NCBI GenBank assembly: GCA_029552245.1
Contig: JAKPDW010000053.1
Span: forward strand, 1-64,000
Direction: 5' to 3'
DNA: 64,000 nt
Source: Deltaproteobacteria bacterium
Lineage (GTDB): Bacteria > Desulfobacterota > Desulfomonilia > UBA1062
The notes beneath the pieces were generated by a model. The model saw only the letters and a list, made by a program, of their open reading frames with translations. It ran no database searches and was not told the DNA's origin. Shown one piece after another: positions 25,001 to 32,012 of this stretch. The translations under genes were made by a program, and so were the position numbers. Numbering within the stretch: position 1 is the stretch's first letter; the number at the start of each line of letters is the position of its first letter.

Positions 25001-28000
25001 CAGGGCCTTGTCCAGAAGTCCTTGAGCATCTTCCAGGCGCCCTTCTGCAAGGGCAGATCGGGCCTGTAATACGTATGCTTTCCCGGGCTTCTTTCCTGCA
25101 ACGGATGGCGATCGTTTTCTGCGGGTCGTGAGCATCCTTGCCATCCGGACCTTCCTCTTTCCCGACACATGGGCATAGAGGTCACGATAGGTTTCCAGGA
25201 GAGCATCGATCTCTTCATCCAGACCGGGTATCTGCGTCTGCATCGCTCCCCGCGCGAGGTCGTCCACGAGGGAAGGGGTGTTGATCAGATCGAGCATCTT
25301 TCCGGCGAGTGCATCGGCGTCACCCACGGGGATCCGGAACCCGTTGATGCCGTCCTGGACGATGAATGCACCGAAGAAGTCGGTGGCGATGACAGGCACA
25401 CCCAAGTAGATGAACTCCCTGAGTACCCGGTTGTAGGTATCGAAATAGGAGGGGACGATGCAGACGTCTATGGCTGCGGCAATGGAGGGGAGATCGCCAT
25501 CGGTGAAGGCCCCTTGATAGATGAATGACTCAGGGTGTGCCGACTGGAGGCGATCCAGCCATTGTTGGTACTCGGGGTTGACGATCTGGCCGTACACGTG
25601 GAAGACGAAGCCGCCTCTGCCGCAGACCCGTTCGAAGGCGCGCAGGGCTACGTCGATCCCCTTGCTGAACATGATGTTGCCGACAAAGGCGAAGTGAAGG
25701 ATCCCGCCGGGACGGCTGTTCCGTGCCGTGGGCCTGGGAAATGCGAAATCGAACCCCCGGGGGATCACCCGTGTTTTCTCGTGGGGGATGGGTATGAAAC
25801 GGGTAAAGTAGTCCCTGAACGGCTCGGAGGTGAAGACGACCATGTCCACGGCATCCCGGTACAGCCTCCGGACATAGGCGAAGCGGTCCTCGATCTTTTT
25901 CCCCACCGGGTGGGACTGGTTTTGGGGCGCGAGGTTGCGCAGGGCGGCTTCAGGGAGCGTTGCGAGGCAGTCGGCGCACGTGCCCGGGTTCTTCGGTCCC
26001 AAGCAGAGCCTTCCGTCCAGACCCGAGGAGAGGACCGGGTAGTCCTGGTGGCACAGTTCCTCGCAGTTGCACACGTTCCTGACAACGATGCATCCTCTTC
26101 TGGCAAAGATCTCCACGATCTCCGCCGGCATGTACACGTAGTCGTTGACCTGCACGACTTGCGGACAGAAGTCGTCGATGACGTCCTCGATGATTTTTCG
26201 ATACCAGGCGGTTGCATCCTCACCGGGCGCTGCGCAATAGGCATCGAATTTGTTCATGGCAGGGACCCTGTACAGGGTGAACCCCTCGCGGGGCTCCCTG
26301 CTGAAGTTGTCCTCGAGCTCGGGCGCCGGTATGAGAACCGCCGTCTCCACGCCCCTTCGAGCCATGCCCAGGGCGTGATGCAGGGTGGAAAGGGGGGTGC
26401 CGGAGCGCTCGATGGGGTACACGTTGTGGTTCACGTACAGCACCCTTGTCACCTGCCGGACGTCCTCGCGGGAGGCATCGTCCAGGGAGGTGTAGGGCTC
26501 GTCATGCGGCGAACGGTAGAGCACCTCGTCGATGAGTTTGAGGTTGTACCTCTTCATGCCGGCGACCCTGGCGACAAAGGTTTCCTGGCAGCGTCCCGGT
26601 GGGAGCGTCTTGTAGCCGCCCACGAGCCTGTACAGGTCTTTCCTGACGAGGAGCATGTCCGTGGGGATGCACAGGCCGACCGCCATGGCATCCGCCAGGT
26701 CGTCTTTCCTGGCGTACCAGTCCTTGAACAGGACCATCCCGGGTTCTTTCGCAGGGTCATGCACGGCAAGCTTGTGGCTGTAGAGGATGTCCGCATCGAA
26801 GTGGTCATCGATGGTGCTCTTGAGGATTCTTATGGCCTCGGGGTCGACGAGTTCGACGCCTGGACTGATCCACAGGATATACCTGCCCCGGGCTTGTCCG
26901 ACGGCCTGGTCCAGCACGGAGGCGTCCTCCCCGGGCGCATGCTCGAATGTGCGGACGGCGAATGCGGGGTTGGCAGCGATCCATTCCTTCACCGCATCCC
27001 TCGTGTCCCCCTCGCCCGGGTATGCAAGGACCAATTCGACGCCGGAGACATCCTGGCAGCCCAGGCTTGCCAGAGTTCTCATGGCCTGCCTATGGTCGGG
27101 GCCGACGGTGACGACCAGGGAAATGGCGGGTACATCTTGGCCGGCCGTTGCGTCTCCCCTCCTGATGAGGAGGTCGTCCCTGCCGATGTTGAGCCGGTAG
27201 TTTTTCATGGTCTCGTCCCAGAGGGGGTATTTCCTCCTGAGCCGTTCGAAGGATAGGGCCTGCTTGGCGAGCTTGTTCTCGAGATGGGCCTCGTCTGTGA
27301 CATAGTCGTGGTAAATGACCGGGGCAGGGGAGTAGATCTGCTTTCTCTTGTCCGGGTCGATGCTCAGCAGGCGGAAAGAGAGCTCGAGCCCGCCCCCCCC
27401 GAACCGGATCTCGTCGTCCCAGCCCCCGGCCTGGAAGAAGACGTCGGCGCGGTAGGTGGTGTTCCCCTCCACGTGGGCAAAGGTGGGGTATTCCGTATCT
27501 CCCACGTAGTAGTGGCCCTGCTGGTTGTTCAGGGGGTTGTCGGTCTTGGGCACGTAGAGTCCCCTGCAGGCGATGATGTCGTACTTGTCGAACAATTCCA
27601 GGTGGGCCCTGATGAGATTCTTCTCGGGTATCCCGTCATCCTCGAGGAAGAGGAGGATCGGTGCCCTGGAAAACGCTGCCCCGATGTTGCGGGCCAGGTA
27701 TGCACCGGTGTTCTCGTTCAGGCGCACCAAGGTGTCAATGAAGGGTTCGAGACAGGTGAATTCCCCCGGCTGTCCGCCGTTGTCCACGAAGATCAGCTCG
27801 AAGTTCTCCGAGCGTTGCTCCTGAAGGATCTGGAAGCTCCTGAGGTTGTCCGGGTGCAGCCGCCAGGAGATGACGATGACGGAGATCGTGGGATCCGTGA
27901 CGCGCCTCAGTTCTCTCACGTGTTCGAAATACCGTGCATAGATGTCATATTTGTGTGACCAGCCCTTCCGATCCAGAGCGTCTCTGAGCCTGTGCCCCTG

Positions 28001-30118
28001 TCGCCTGCGGGCATTGTCGTCGGTGGCGTCGAGGTCGGATGGAGAGACGTCGAAGGGTTTGTCAGTCTGTGGGTTCCTTGCGAACGTGTCGGTTCCACCG
28101 AGGACATGAGGGGAAGTGCATGTTCCTCCATGGCCCTCCGATACACCCTGTTGCGGGTCCAATTTGAACTTCTCGGCATGATCCTGCGGCCAATGGTTGC
28201 CGGGTCGTATCGTAAGGTTTCTTTGTCTTGCATACTCCACGAACCGCTGTGCTGCAGCCGCAATCTCTTTGCTGATGCGATCCCGTATGTGCAGATCGAC
28301 ATCCACCACGATGTCTCTCACCCTTGCCGAATCGCAGAGATCCAGAAACGGCTCCGCATCGTTGATGTTCCCCTCCTGCAGGATGAGCTTCACCGTGATG
28401 TTGCCTGACGTTTCCGAGGCATACTTCCTGATGTTCCTCCAGACCCGGTGGAAGTAATCCCTCCCCTTGATCTTCAGGTAGGAGTCCCGTGTGCCGGCAT
28501 CGGGGGTGAGGATCAGCCTCAGCTTTCCGGCATTCACTCCGGCGGCATAGATGTCCTTGTATACCGTGCCGTTGGACTGGACCACGACAGAATAGTTTCT
28601 GTCCAGCAGGAAAGCGATCAGGTCGTCCATGTCGGCATTGATGGAGGGCTCACCGTTCCCGATGTAGAACTCGGCGCCCGGCTCCAACAACCCTCCCTCT
28701 TGCAGGGTGGCCACGGCATCCATGATCGACTCTTTGGAAGTCGGCTGGTGTCTCCCGACCTTCTCCACGTATCCGCAGTGGAGACATTTCAGGTTGCACG
28801 CAAGCAAATGATTGAGATTCACGTGGGAGATGGAGATATCCCAGTTCCGGCGCCACCTCTTTTTCACGAACCGTGGACAGCCTGCACAGCCGCCGAACTC
28901 TTTGTTCATCCTCCTTCGGATGATCTCTCTCTTCCTCGCAATGATGTCAGCCGTGTTCAACGGGCCGCGGGAAAGGTCCGCAAGGATTCCCTCGTCTTGG
29001 ATGTAGCCCGGATAACAGCATGTGTAGACGAGGTTGTCGTAATAGAAGGCGATGGCGTTCTCTATGTAGGTGCAGCTCATGTATTCACCATCCGGAGGGA
29101 CGTCGGATAAACGGGCCGCCCCGGTTTTACCGGATTGTCCGGCGGTGAGATGGGCTGCCGATGAAGCTGTTGCCGCGGTGGAATGGATTACCTGACGCGC
29201 AGGGGTCATGAGTGACCGCAATCGCTCCTGTGATGCCTGGTCGACGATATCCGTGAAGTTGCTGAAGATGTCTTCTACAATATCATCATATGCCTTCCCG
29301 GTTCTTGCGGCTATTTCCTGGAGCGTTCGCGTGAAATGCATAATCACCTGGTCACGAAAATAGTCGGCATGGTGCGTCTCGCCGATCCTCTTGTAATAAC
29401 GGTGCATCCAAGCCCGGGTCACTCCATTGTGGTAGATCTGGCGGACCGGGTCCAAGCTCGACCAGATGGAATCCGAATGCTTCCGGTACACGGCGTCCGT
29501 GATATCGTCCATGTACTTGCCTTTGCCGTGCCTGCCCAGCAGAGAGGTGAAGAACTTGTCCCCGTTGTACACCTTGAACAGCTCTTCCGGGATCTCCTTG
29601 ACGATGTTGCGGAAGCAAAGGGTCAGAGTGAGGATCATGGCGCCCCTGATCAATTCCTCGGCGGACAGATCCCGCTTCAGGTCATCAGGCAGCTTGGATG
29701 CACTCACCAGTGCACCGTATTCGTCGACTATCCTGGCGTTGTGGTAACACAAGACATAGTCGGGGTTGGCTTCCAGGAAATCCACCTGCTTCTGGAGCTT
29801 GGCAGGATCGGTCCAGTAGTCGTCACCCTCGCACAGGGCGATATAGGTTCCCCGTGCCCGCGGTAACACGAACTCGATGAAGGGTTTCCTTCCTTTCGAG
29901 TACTGGTTCTCCGCCTGAAAGATGGGAACGATCAGGCCGGGGTGGTTCTCGGCATACTCCCGTATGATCCGGGGGGTGTTGTCCGTGGAGGCGTCATCAT
30001 TGATGATGATCTCGACGGGGAAGGTCGTCCTCTGTTCCAGGAAGGCATCGATGGTCTGACCGATGTACTTCTCGTGGTTGTAAGTTGTGCAGGCAATAGT
30101 CACGAGAGGTCTTTCCAT
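19040..30118 (-). CDS. Giant modular glycosylation protein: glycosyltransferases, two radical-SAM domains, methyltransferase, WbsX-like domain, TPRs
   Basis: One uninterrupted frame of 3692 residues from ATG 30118 (AGGGA upstream; a TTG at 30139 would add 7). Approximate modules: 1-265 GT2 (VTIACTTYNHEKY, CEGDDYW); 345-690 radical SAM with C441-x3-C445-x2-C448 (ACNLKCLHC); 744-990 GT2 (NENTGAYLARNIG, FLEDDG); 996-1218 GT2-like; 1223-1640 GT4 (SKGIDVALRAFERV, REFIYLGVPVIATD); 1681-1813 TPR; 1921-2259 WbsX/GH99-like (LAFYLPQYHPIPEND, FINAWNEWAEGNHLEP); 2260-2418 TPR; 2430-2770 second radical SAM (C2566-x3-C2570-x2-C2573); 2775-2893 TPR; 2922-3143 class I methyltransferase (HILEIAPGFGRCTQYL); 3198-3423 and 3451-3692 GT2-like (YVILCDDDVVLPEGF). 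It lies upstream of flagellin, divergently, so flagellin or surface-glycan decoration is inferred. The fusion of radical SAM enzymes into it is unusual. Confidence 0.85.
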   Translation of the reverse strand: MERPLVTIACTTYNHEKYIGQTIDAFLEQRTTFPVEIIINDDASTDNTPRIIREYAENHPGLIVPIFQAENQYSKGRKPFIEFVLPRARGTYIALCEGDDYWTDPAKLQKQVDFLEANPDYVLCYHNARIVDEYGALVSASKLPDDLKRDLSAEELIRGAMILTLTLCFRNIVKEIPEELFKVYNGDKFFTSLLGRHGKGKYMDDITDAVYRKHSDSIWSSLDPVRQIYHNGVTRAWMHRYYKRIGETHHADYFRDQVIMHFTRTLQEIAARTGKAYDDIVEDIFSNFTDIVDQASQERLRSLMTPARQVIHSTAATASSAAHLTAGQSGKTGAARLSDVPPDGEYMSCTYIENAIAFYYDNLVYTCCYPGYIQDEGILADLSRGPLNTADIIARKREIIRRRMNKEFGGCAGCPRFVKKRWRRNWDISISHVNLNHLLACNLKCLHCGYVEKVGRHQPTSKESIMDAVATLQEGGLLEPGAEFYIGNGEPSINADMDDLIAFLLDRNYSVVVQSNGTVYKDIYAAGVNAGKLRLILTPDAGTRDSYLKIKGRDYFHRVWRNIRKYASETSGNITVKLILQEGNINDAEPFLDLCDSARVRDIVVDVDLHIRDRISKEIAAAAQRFVEYARQRNLTIRPGNHWPQDHAEKFKLDPQQGVSEGHGGTCTSPHVLGGTDTFARNPQTDKPFDVSPSDLDATDDNARRRQGHRLRDALDRKGWSHKYDIYARYFEHVRELRRVTDPTISVIVISWRLHPDNLRSFQILQEQRSENFELIFVDNGGQPGEFTCLEPFIDTLVRLNENTGAYLARNIGAAFSRAPILLFLEDDGIPEKNLIRAHLELFDKYDIIACRGLYVPKTDNPLNNQQGHYYVGDTEYPTFAHVEGNTTYRADVFFQAGGWDDEIRFGGGGLELSFRLLSIDPDKRKQIYSPAPVIYHDYVTDEAHLENKLAKQALSFERLRRKYPLWDETMKNYRLNIGRDDLLIRRGDATAGQDVPAISLVVTVGPDHRQAMRTLASLGCQDVSGVELVLAYPGEGDTRDAVKEWIAANPAFAVRTFEHAPGEDASVLDQAVGQARGRYILWISPGVELVDPEAIRILKSTIDDHFDADILYSHKLAVHDPAKEPGMVLFKDWYARKDDLADAMAVGLCIPTDMLLVRKDLYRLVGGYKTLPPGRCQETFVARVAGMKRYNLKLIDEVLYRSPHDEPYTSLDDASREDVRQVTRVLYVNHNVYPIERSGTPLSTLHHALGMARRGVETAVLIPAPELEDNFSREPREGFTLYRVPAMNKFDAYCAAPGEDATAWYRKIIEDVIDDFCPQVVQVNDYVYMPAEIVEIFARRGCIVVRNVCNCEELCHQDYPVLSSGLDGRLCLGPKNPGTCADCLATLPEAALRNLAPQNQSHPVGKKIEDRFAYVRRLYRDAVDMVVFTSEPFRDYFTRFIPIPHEKTRVIPRGFDFAFPRPTARNSRPGGILHFAFVGNIMFSKGIDVALRAFERVCGRGGFVFHVYGQIVNPEYQQWLDRLQSAHPESFIYQGAFTDGDLPSIAAAIDVCIVPSYFDTYNRVLREFIYLGVPVIATDFFGAFIVQDGINGFRIPVGDADALAGKMLDLINTPSLVDDLARGAMQTQIPGLDEEIDALLETYRDLYAHVSGKRKVRMARMLTTRRKRSPSVAGKKPGKAYVLQARSALAEGRLEDAQGLLDKALSRDPADPRALHQLALLRHRQGDLRQAVELLQKAVALAPGDAELTNDLGTLCYLNGDHDRAVTLFYRAVNLDRTLLDARRNLADLLAAQGRLKEAERQYTEVLRQNPGDTDAQEALERIKGVAKDSSPSPIHCAHTGSESSDDLIQNRFRNTRACTNALMTPAMDLLQDGRSALPETQDASKTLGKRRPVATPETTESTSMEKPRKDQPAPADRAVRFLAFYLPQYHPIPENDRWWGKGFTEWTNVAKARPLFEGHYQPHIPADLGFYDLRLAETREAQAELARSHGISGFCYYHYWFKGRRLLNRVFDEVLASGRPDFPFCLCWANENWTRVWDGGDKKILMRQDYGEEDDLAHIRWLLAAFKDPRYIKIHGRPLFLVYRAGGLPDPSRTAALWRKEAKRAGFPDLYLCRVESFADEQTPPAELGFDAAVEFQPDWSMLGLKDDTYPDLHVYDYGDVVQRMMSKPQPGYLRFPCVTPSWDNTPRRGKDGVVLHGSTPELYGKWLESAVRKACANAPEERIVFINAWNEWAEGNHLEPDLKHGTAYLETTRRVARDEDDPARLCESLTKKALKAADKGEADFARKLFEAALSHDPHSPATLHHYGSFLFSQGKPADARDRLVQALEADPSNPEYHNDLAAVLHALGDTEKAIESLEKALEADPEYAPALKNLTEVLLESGQIGKASETCQRLLSIHPDDAEASSLWNTVRKELGETEEPDLSHSSAHARARTFSRQRPEGVMCLMPFTTMTLSFLGVYNCACPDWIKMKIGDLGASTIADTWNSEQARWIRAKMYEGKWEEICNWFCPHVITHEKTGRLHRYDELEAGDLVTAQLAEEIRQGRTRLDSTPLVFKLDNSQICNLSCIMCSRFLHREDPVMLAKTTDDLRRHLPAARRIVMSGFGDPLARPDTRALLMDEELGHLKFDLITNALLLPRFWDRIRHQNFGDLLVSIDAADKKTYETIRRGGVWEDLLESLALIEKNREKFDSITLNMTVMRENYRSIPAFIDLALSRGFKASFQRIRGPYPWQNIFDPPDEDALRTLQGIVEHELAKRDTSRVFFGDLLVFNEHTPGSTEAPGQEALRLFEQGMLAEAIAAMERAVANDPDNAVLHNDLGAMYHASGEASKARACFEKALDLDPTYAPSLKNLTELFMEMGRPDDARATCSTLISLHPADEEAGRLWAVINGGIEGGAPVGNGAIQDTANTCEDTPNSIRKNREQWSNYEWTEAGDEWSACWGGTGQLWERTIKPRISSFLPSGHILEIAPGFGRCTQYLVPECSELTLVDLTEKCIEACRKRFQAHSHIRCFVNDGKSLDMLEDDSIDFAFSWDSLVHVEKDVMRSYLHELSAKLKPGGAAFLHHSNMGAFLDPTTGKLTVKNDHWRGEDMSAKLFRDFCLEAGLKCVSQEILAWGGDVLNDCFSVVVKEPGYDPDKTVVVENPDFMDESKGRKNPPAIYGAGCLPGSGQAAFEHGEAKGKPGGDAPEAVRTPCTLSIVMCVSEDADRAVRSVKSLLRGLPRHGVELIVAAPAGGGQASDRLERLQNDGLTLVIPEGPCTEVNRCVTAAKKASGRFLALTDDSVLFSKTWLPEIMKAIDESDGFDALVGKTVTVDGLIVEAGSSSPGKDWLEGRGEGSVLHDPAYSFSCLASSGSRYAMLVSRRAWDDMDGLDEGLEHLGCALVDLGLRMVSRGFGILYQPQCVLVANDGVSSRAQEPASLSLAPGRLASLRPRELAPGILQAVSGSGRRRVLVLGIYLANTLNTVTDLVGVFSRSRFHDVTQKWVALNGPAPDAATARVTVRELTGRFPKFQIVNDLLAGEDLKGYDYVILCDDDVVLPEGFVDSFVGLQERLGFAVAQPARTLNSYIDHPIVQQHIGVHARQTLFVEIGPVVSFHRSSFDFVFPFDLTSPMGWGYENVWAREVLTRGLKMGIIDAVCVDHSIRKPVANYDWSQADEQRNAYLAGNPHLALEDCFTVLEAHLIAEERV

Positions 30119-30264
30119 ATCAGCTTCCCTGTCCCTCAAGTGGGTTTGCAGAGCTCCATGCCCGGCTCATGGAACGATCTCGTGGCCATTCGTCATCAAC
30201 CACCCATGGATAAAGACATATAGAGCTGTCGTGCATCATGGGCCTGCCTTTGTCTGCAATTTTT

Positions 30265-30280
30265 AGCAAGATACATGCCC
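30265..30280 (-). promoter_or_regulatory. Candidate sigma-54 promoter of the glycosylation operon
   Basis: On the minus strand, GGGCATGTATCTTGCT matches TGGCACG-N4-TTGCW at 10 of 12 defined positions, with GG and GC 10 bases apart. The predicted start near 30253 would give a leader of about 135 bases to ATG 30118. It would fit the frequent RpoN control of mid-class flagellar genes. Confidence 0.45.
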
Positions 30281-30507
30281 GCCAATGCCCTTAAAAATGC
30301 ATAATAATATCGATGGGATGGAAATCGTCGCGGGGGGTATTTGTCAATAAATTGACGGGCAGCCCTGCGCAACGTTGTCGTGAGCCCGGTAAACAACAAT
30401 GAACAACAAAAGGAAGGTCCGGACCTGGCGTCTGATGGAGCAGGGGTGTTTTGCCGCTTCCCGGTGCCTACCCGAGGACAGAATATAGAGGCGCGCAAGA
30501 AAAATGC

Positions 30508-30534
30508 TAAAGTTAACAAACGGAGTGACGATAA
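30508..30534 (+). promoter_or_regulatory. Sigma-28 (FliA) promoter of flagellin
   Basis: TAAAGTTA (30508-30515), an 11-base spacer, then GACGATAA (30527-30534). The FliA consensus is TAAAGTTT-N11-GCCGATAA, so each box differs at one base and the spacing is exact. The start of transcription would be near 30541, giving a leader of about 130 bases before the flagellin ATG. Confidence 0.88.
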
Positions 30535-30560
30535 GAGAGACTGTATGACCAAAAAAACCT

Positions 30561-30671
30561 AAAAAGGAGGTGAGGAAACAGGAGGTCTGATCAGTACCGA
30601 AAAACTGATCACAAATGAACACCCCGGCCACGGATGGTCGGAACCAAACAAAAATCAAGGAGGATTGAATC
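30561..30671 (+). promoter_or_regulatory. Flagellin mRNA leader with four GGA motifs and a hairpin
   Basis: The leader holds AAGGAGGTGAGGAAACAGGAGG at 30563-30584, a 7-bp hairpin TGATCAG/CTGATCA (30588-30611), and the real ribosome site AAGGAGG 8 bases before ATG 30672. Multiple GGA motifs, one in the ribosome site, resemble CsrA-controlled flagellin leaders. No start codon follows the first Shine-Dalgarno-like block. A five-codon frame MTKKT (30545-30562) precedes it. Confidence 0.5.
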
Positions 30672-31502
30672 ATGGCACTTCGCATCAACACCAACGTAGC
30701 GGCAATCAACGCACACCGTCAGCTCCTCGTCACCGAAGCCGGCATGAACAAGAGCATGGAGCGGCTCTCCAGCGGCTACCGCATCAACAAGGCGGCCGAC
30801 GACGCCGCGGGCCTCGCCATCGCCAACAGGCTCCGCGCCAACGTCAAGTCGCTCACGGTCGCATCCCGCAACGTGACAGAGGGCAAGGCGCTGCTGCAGA
30901 TCGCCGAGGGTTCGGCCAACCAGATCGAGAGCATCCTCGAGAGGATGAAGGAACTCGCCGTCCAGGCATCCTCGGCGAACGCGGGCACCGACCGCGACAA
31001 GCTGGATGCAGAGTTCCAGTCGCTCATCGATGAGATCGACCGCATCGTGGACGACACGAATTACCAGGGCACCAAGCTCCTCGACGGCAACTTCGACGGC
31101 ACGTTCCAGGTCGGCGCCATGAACGCGGCCGACTCGAGCGGGAGCTCCCAGATCAACATCGCCATCAGCGGCCTTGACACAACGACCCTCGGTATCTCGA
31201 CAGCGGCGGTCGACTCCGCGGCGCATGCCGACTCCGCCATCGGGCTCATCGACGATGCCATCAACACCCTGGCAGGCGTCCTCGGCGACATCGGCGCGAC
31301 CATGAACCGCCTCGACTACACCTACTCCAACCTCCAGGTGCAGATCGAGAACTTCTCGGCTGCCGAGTCCGTCATCAGGGACGTGGACATGGCCTCGGAG
31401 ATGGTGACCTTCACCAAGAGCCAGATCCTGCTCCAGGCCGGCACCGCCATGCTCGCGCAGGCCAACATGTCGAGCCAGGTCGTCCTGAGTCTCTTCGGGT
31501 AA
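30672..31502 (+). CDS. fliC: Flagellin
   Basis: A 276-residue flagellin, the filament subunit exported by the flagellar type III apparatus. The N-terminal D0/D1 (MALRINTNVAAINAHRQL, LSSGYRINKAADDAAGLAIA, NYQGTKLLDG) and the C-terminal D1/D0 (DVDMASEMVTFTKSQILLQA, ending SSQVVLSLFG) are complete. The variable centre (about 140-200) is short, so D2/D3 are essentially absent. It is rich in Ser/Thr (NAADSSGSSQ, DTTTLGISTAAVDS), which are candidate O-glycosylation sites for the neighbouring island; this is inference. The ribosome site is AAGGAGG with 8-base spacing. It is the first gene of a flagellin-flaG-fliD unit with a sigma-28 promoter. Confidence 0.97.
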   Translation: MALRINTNVAAINAHRQLLVTEAGMNKSMERLSSGYRINKAADDAAGLAIANRLRANVKSLTVASRNVTEGKALLQIAEGSANQIESILERMKELAVQASSANAGTDRDKLDAEFQSLIDEIDRIVDDTNYQGTKLLDGNFDGTFQVGAMNAADSSGSSQINIAISGLDTTTLGISTAAVDSAAHADSAIGLIDDAINTLAGVLGDIGATMNRLDYTYSNLQVQIENFSAAESVIRDVDMASEMVTFTKSQILLQAGTAMLAQANMSSQVVLSLFG

Positions 31503-31516
31503 TGACTGAGAACGCG

Positions 31517-31547
31517 CGGGTCACGGGGTGACGCCCCGTGACCCGCA
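31517..31547 (+). terminator. Strong hairpin between flagellin and flaG
   Basis: A perfect 13-bp GC-rich stem (GCGGGTCACGGGG with its complement) and a TGACG loop lies 15 bases after the flagellin stop. There is no T-run after it. It could partly terminate or, more likely, protect the 3' end of a processed flagellin mRNA, which would explain high flagellin with low FlaG/FliD output. Confidence 0.6.
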
Positions 31548-31562
31548 GCGTGAGAGGCGGGT

Positions 31563-31943
31563 ATGGCCATGAAGATCGAGAGCTTGACCGTGATGCCGGG
31601 CGACAGGCTCAGCCGGGATGGCCCGGTTCCTCAGCCAGTGGCCGTGTCGAAGCCCAGGATCCCGGACAGCGACAGCGATTCGCAGGCGGCGACGAAACCC
31701 CTCCAGAAAGACGATCGGTCCGCCGATGAGATGAAGAAGGACATCGAGGCGATCAACGAGCAGCTTGCGGTCTTGAACCAGTCCCTGCAGTTCAGGATAG
31801 ACGAGGAGTCGAAGGACGTGGTGATCAGGATCGTGGACAAGGACAGCGGTGAGGTGATCAAGCAGATCCCTCCCGAGGAGATCATGAACCTCAGGCGCCG
31901 CCTGAGGGAGATGTCTTCGCTGTTCGTGGAGCGGACCGTGTAG
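31563..31943 (+). CDS. flaG: Flagellar protein FlaG
   Basis: A 126-residue FlaG-family protein. The first 55 residues are low-complexity and polar. The conserved C-terminal domain (about 60-122) reads MKKDIEAINEQLAVLNQ, LQFRIDEESKDVVIRIVDKD and VIKQIPPEEIMNLRRRLREM, the classic FlaG pattern. FlaG typically sits between flagellin and fliD and modulates filament length; the molecular mechanism is not well defined. It is co-directional with both neighbours and probably in the same transcript, downstream of the 31517-31547 hairpin. Confidence 0.92.
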   Translation: MAMKIESLTVMPGDRLSRDGPVPQPVAVSKPRIPDSDSDSQAATKPLQKDDRSADEMKKDIEAINEQLAVLNQSLQFRIDEESKDVVIRIVDKDSGEVIKQIPPEEIMNLRRRLREMSSLFVERTV

Positions 31944-31953
31944 GGAGAGACAA

Positions 31954-31985
31954 GGCCCGCTCCCGTTGGACGCGGGGGCGGGGCC
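31954..31985 (+). terminator. GC-rich hairpin between flaG and fliD
   Basis: The arms GGCCCGCTCCCG and CGGGGGCGGGGCC pair with a small bulge just after the flaG stop. It is followed by GATCTTTC, not a real U-tract. It is possibly an attenuating or mRNA-processing hairpin, and it lies directly before the fliD ribosome site. Confidence 0.35.
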
Positions 31986-32012
31986 GATCTTTCGGGGGAA
32001 GAGGGGGAACCC

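Larger units (their letters stand above)
30140..30671. other. Flagellin / glycosylation-operon divergent control region
   Basis: About 530 bases, clearly more AT-rich than the surroundings, separating the giant minus-strand gene from flagellin. It holds a sigma-28 promoter and leader for flagellin on the plus strand and a sigma-54-like promoter for the glycosylation operon on the minus strand. No protein gene is convincing here. Confidence 0.7.
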
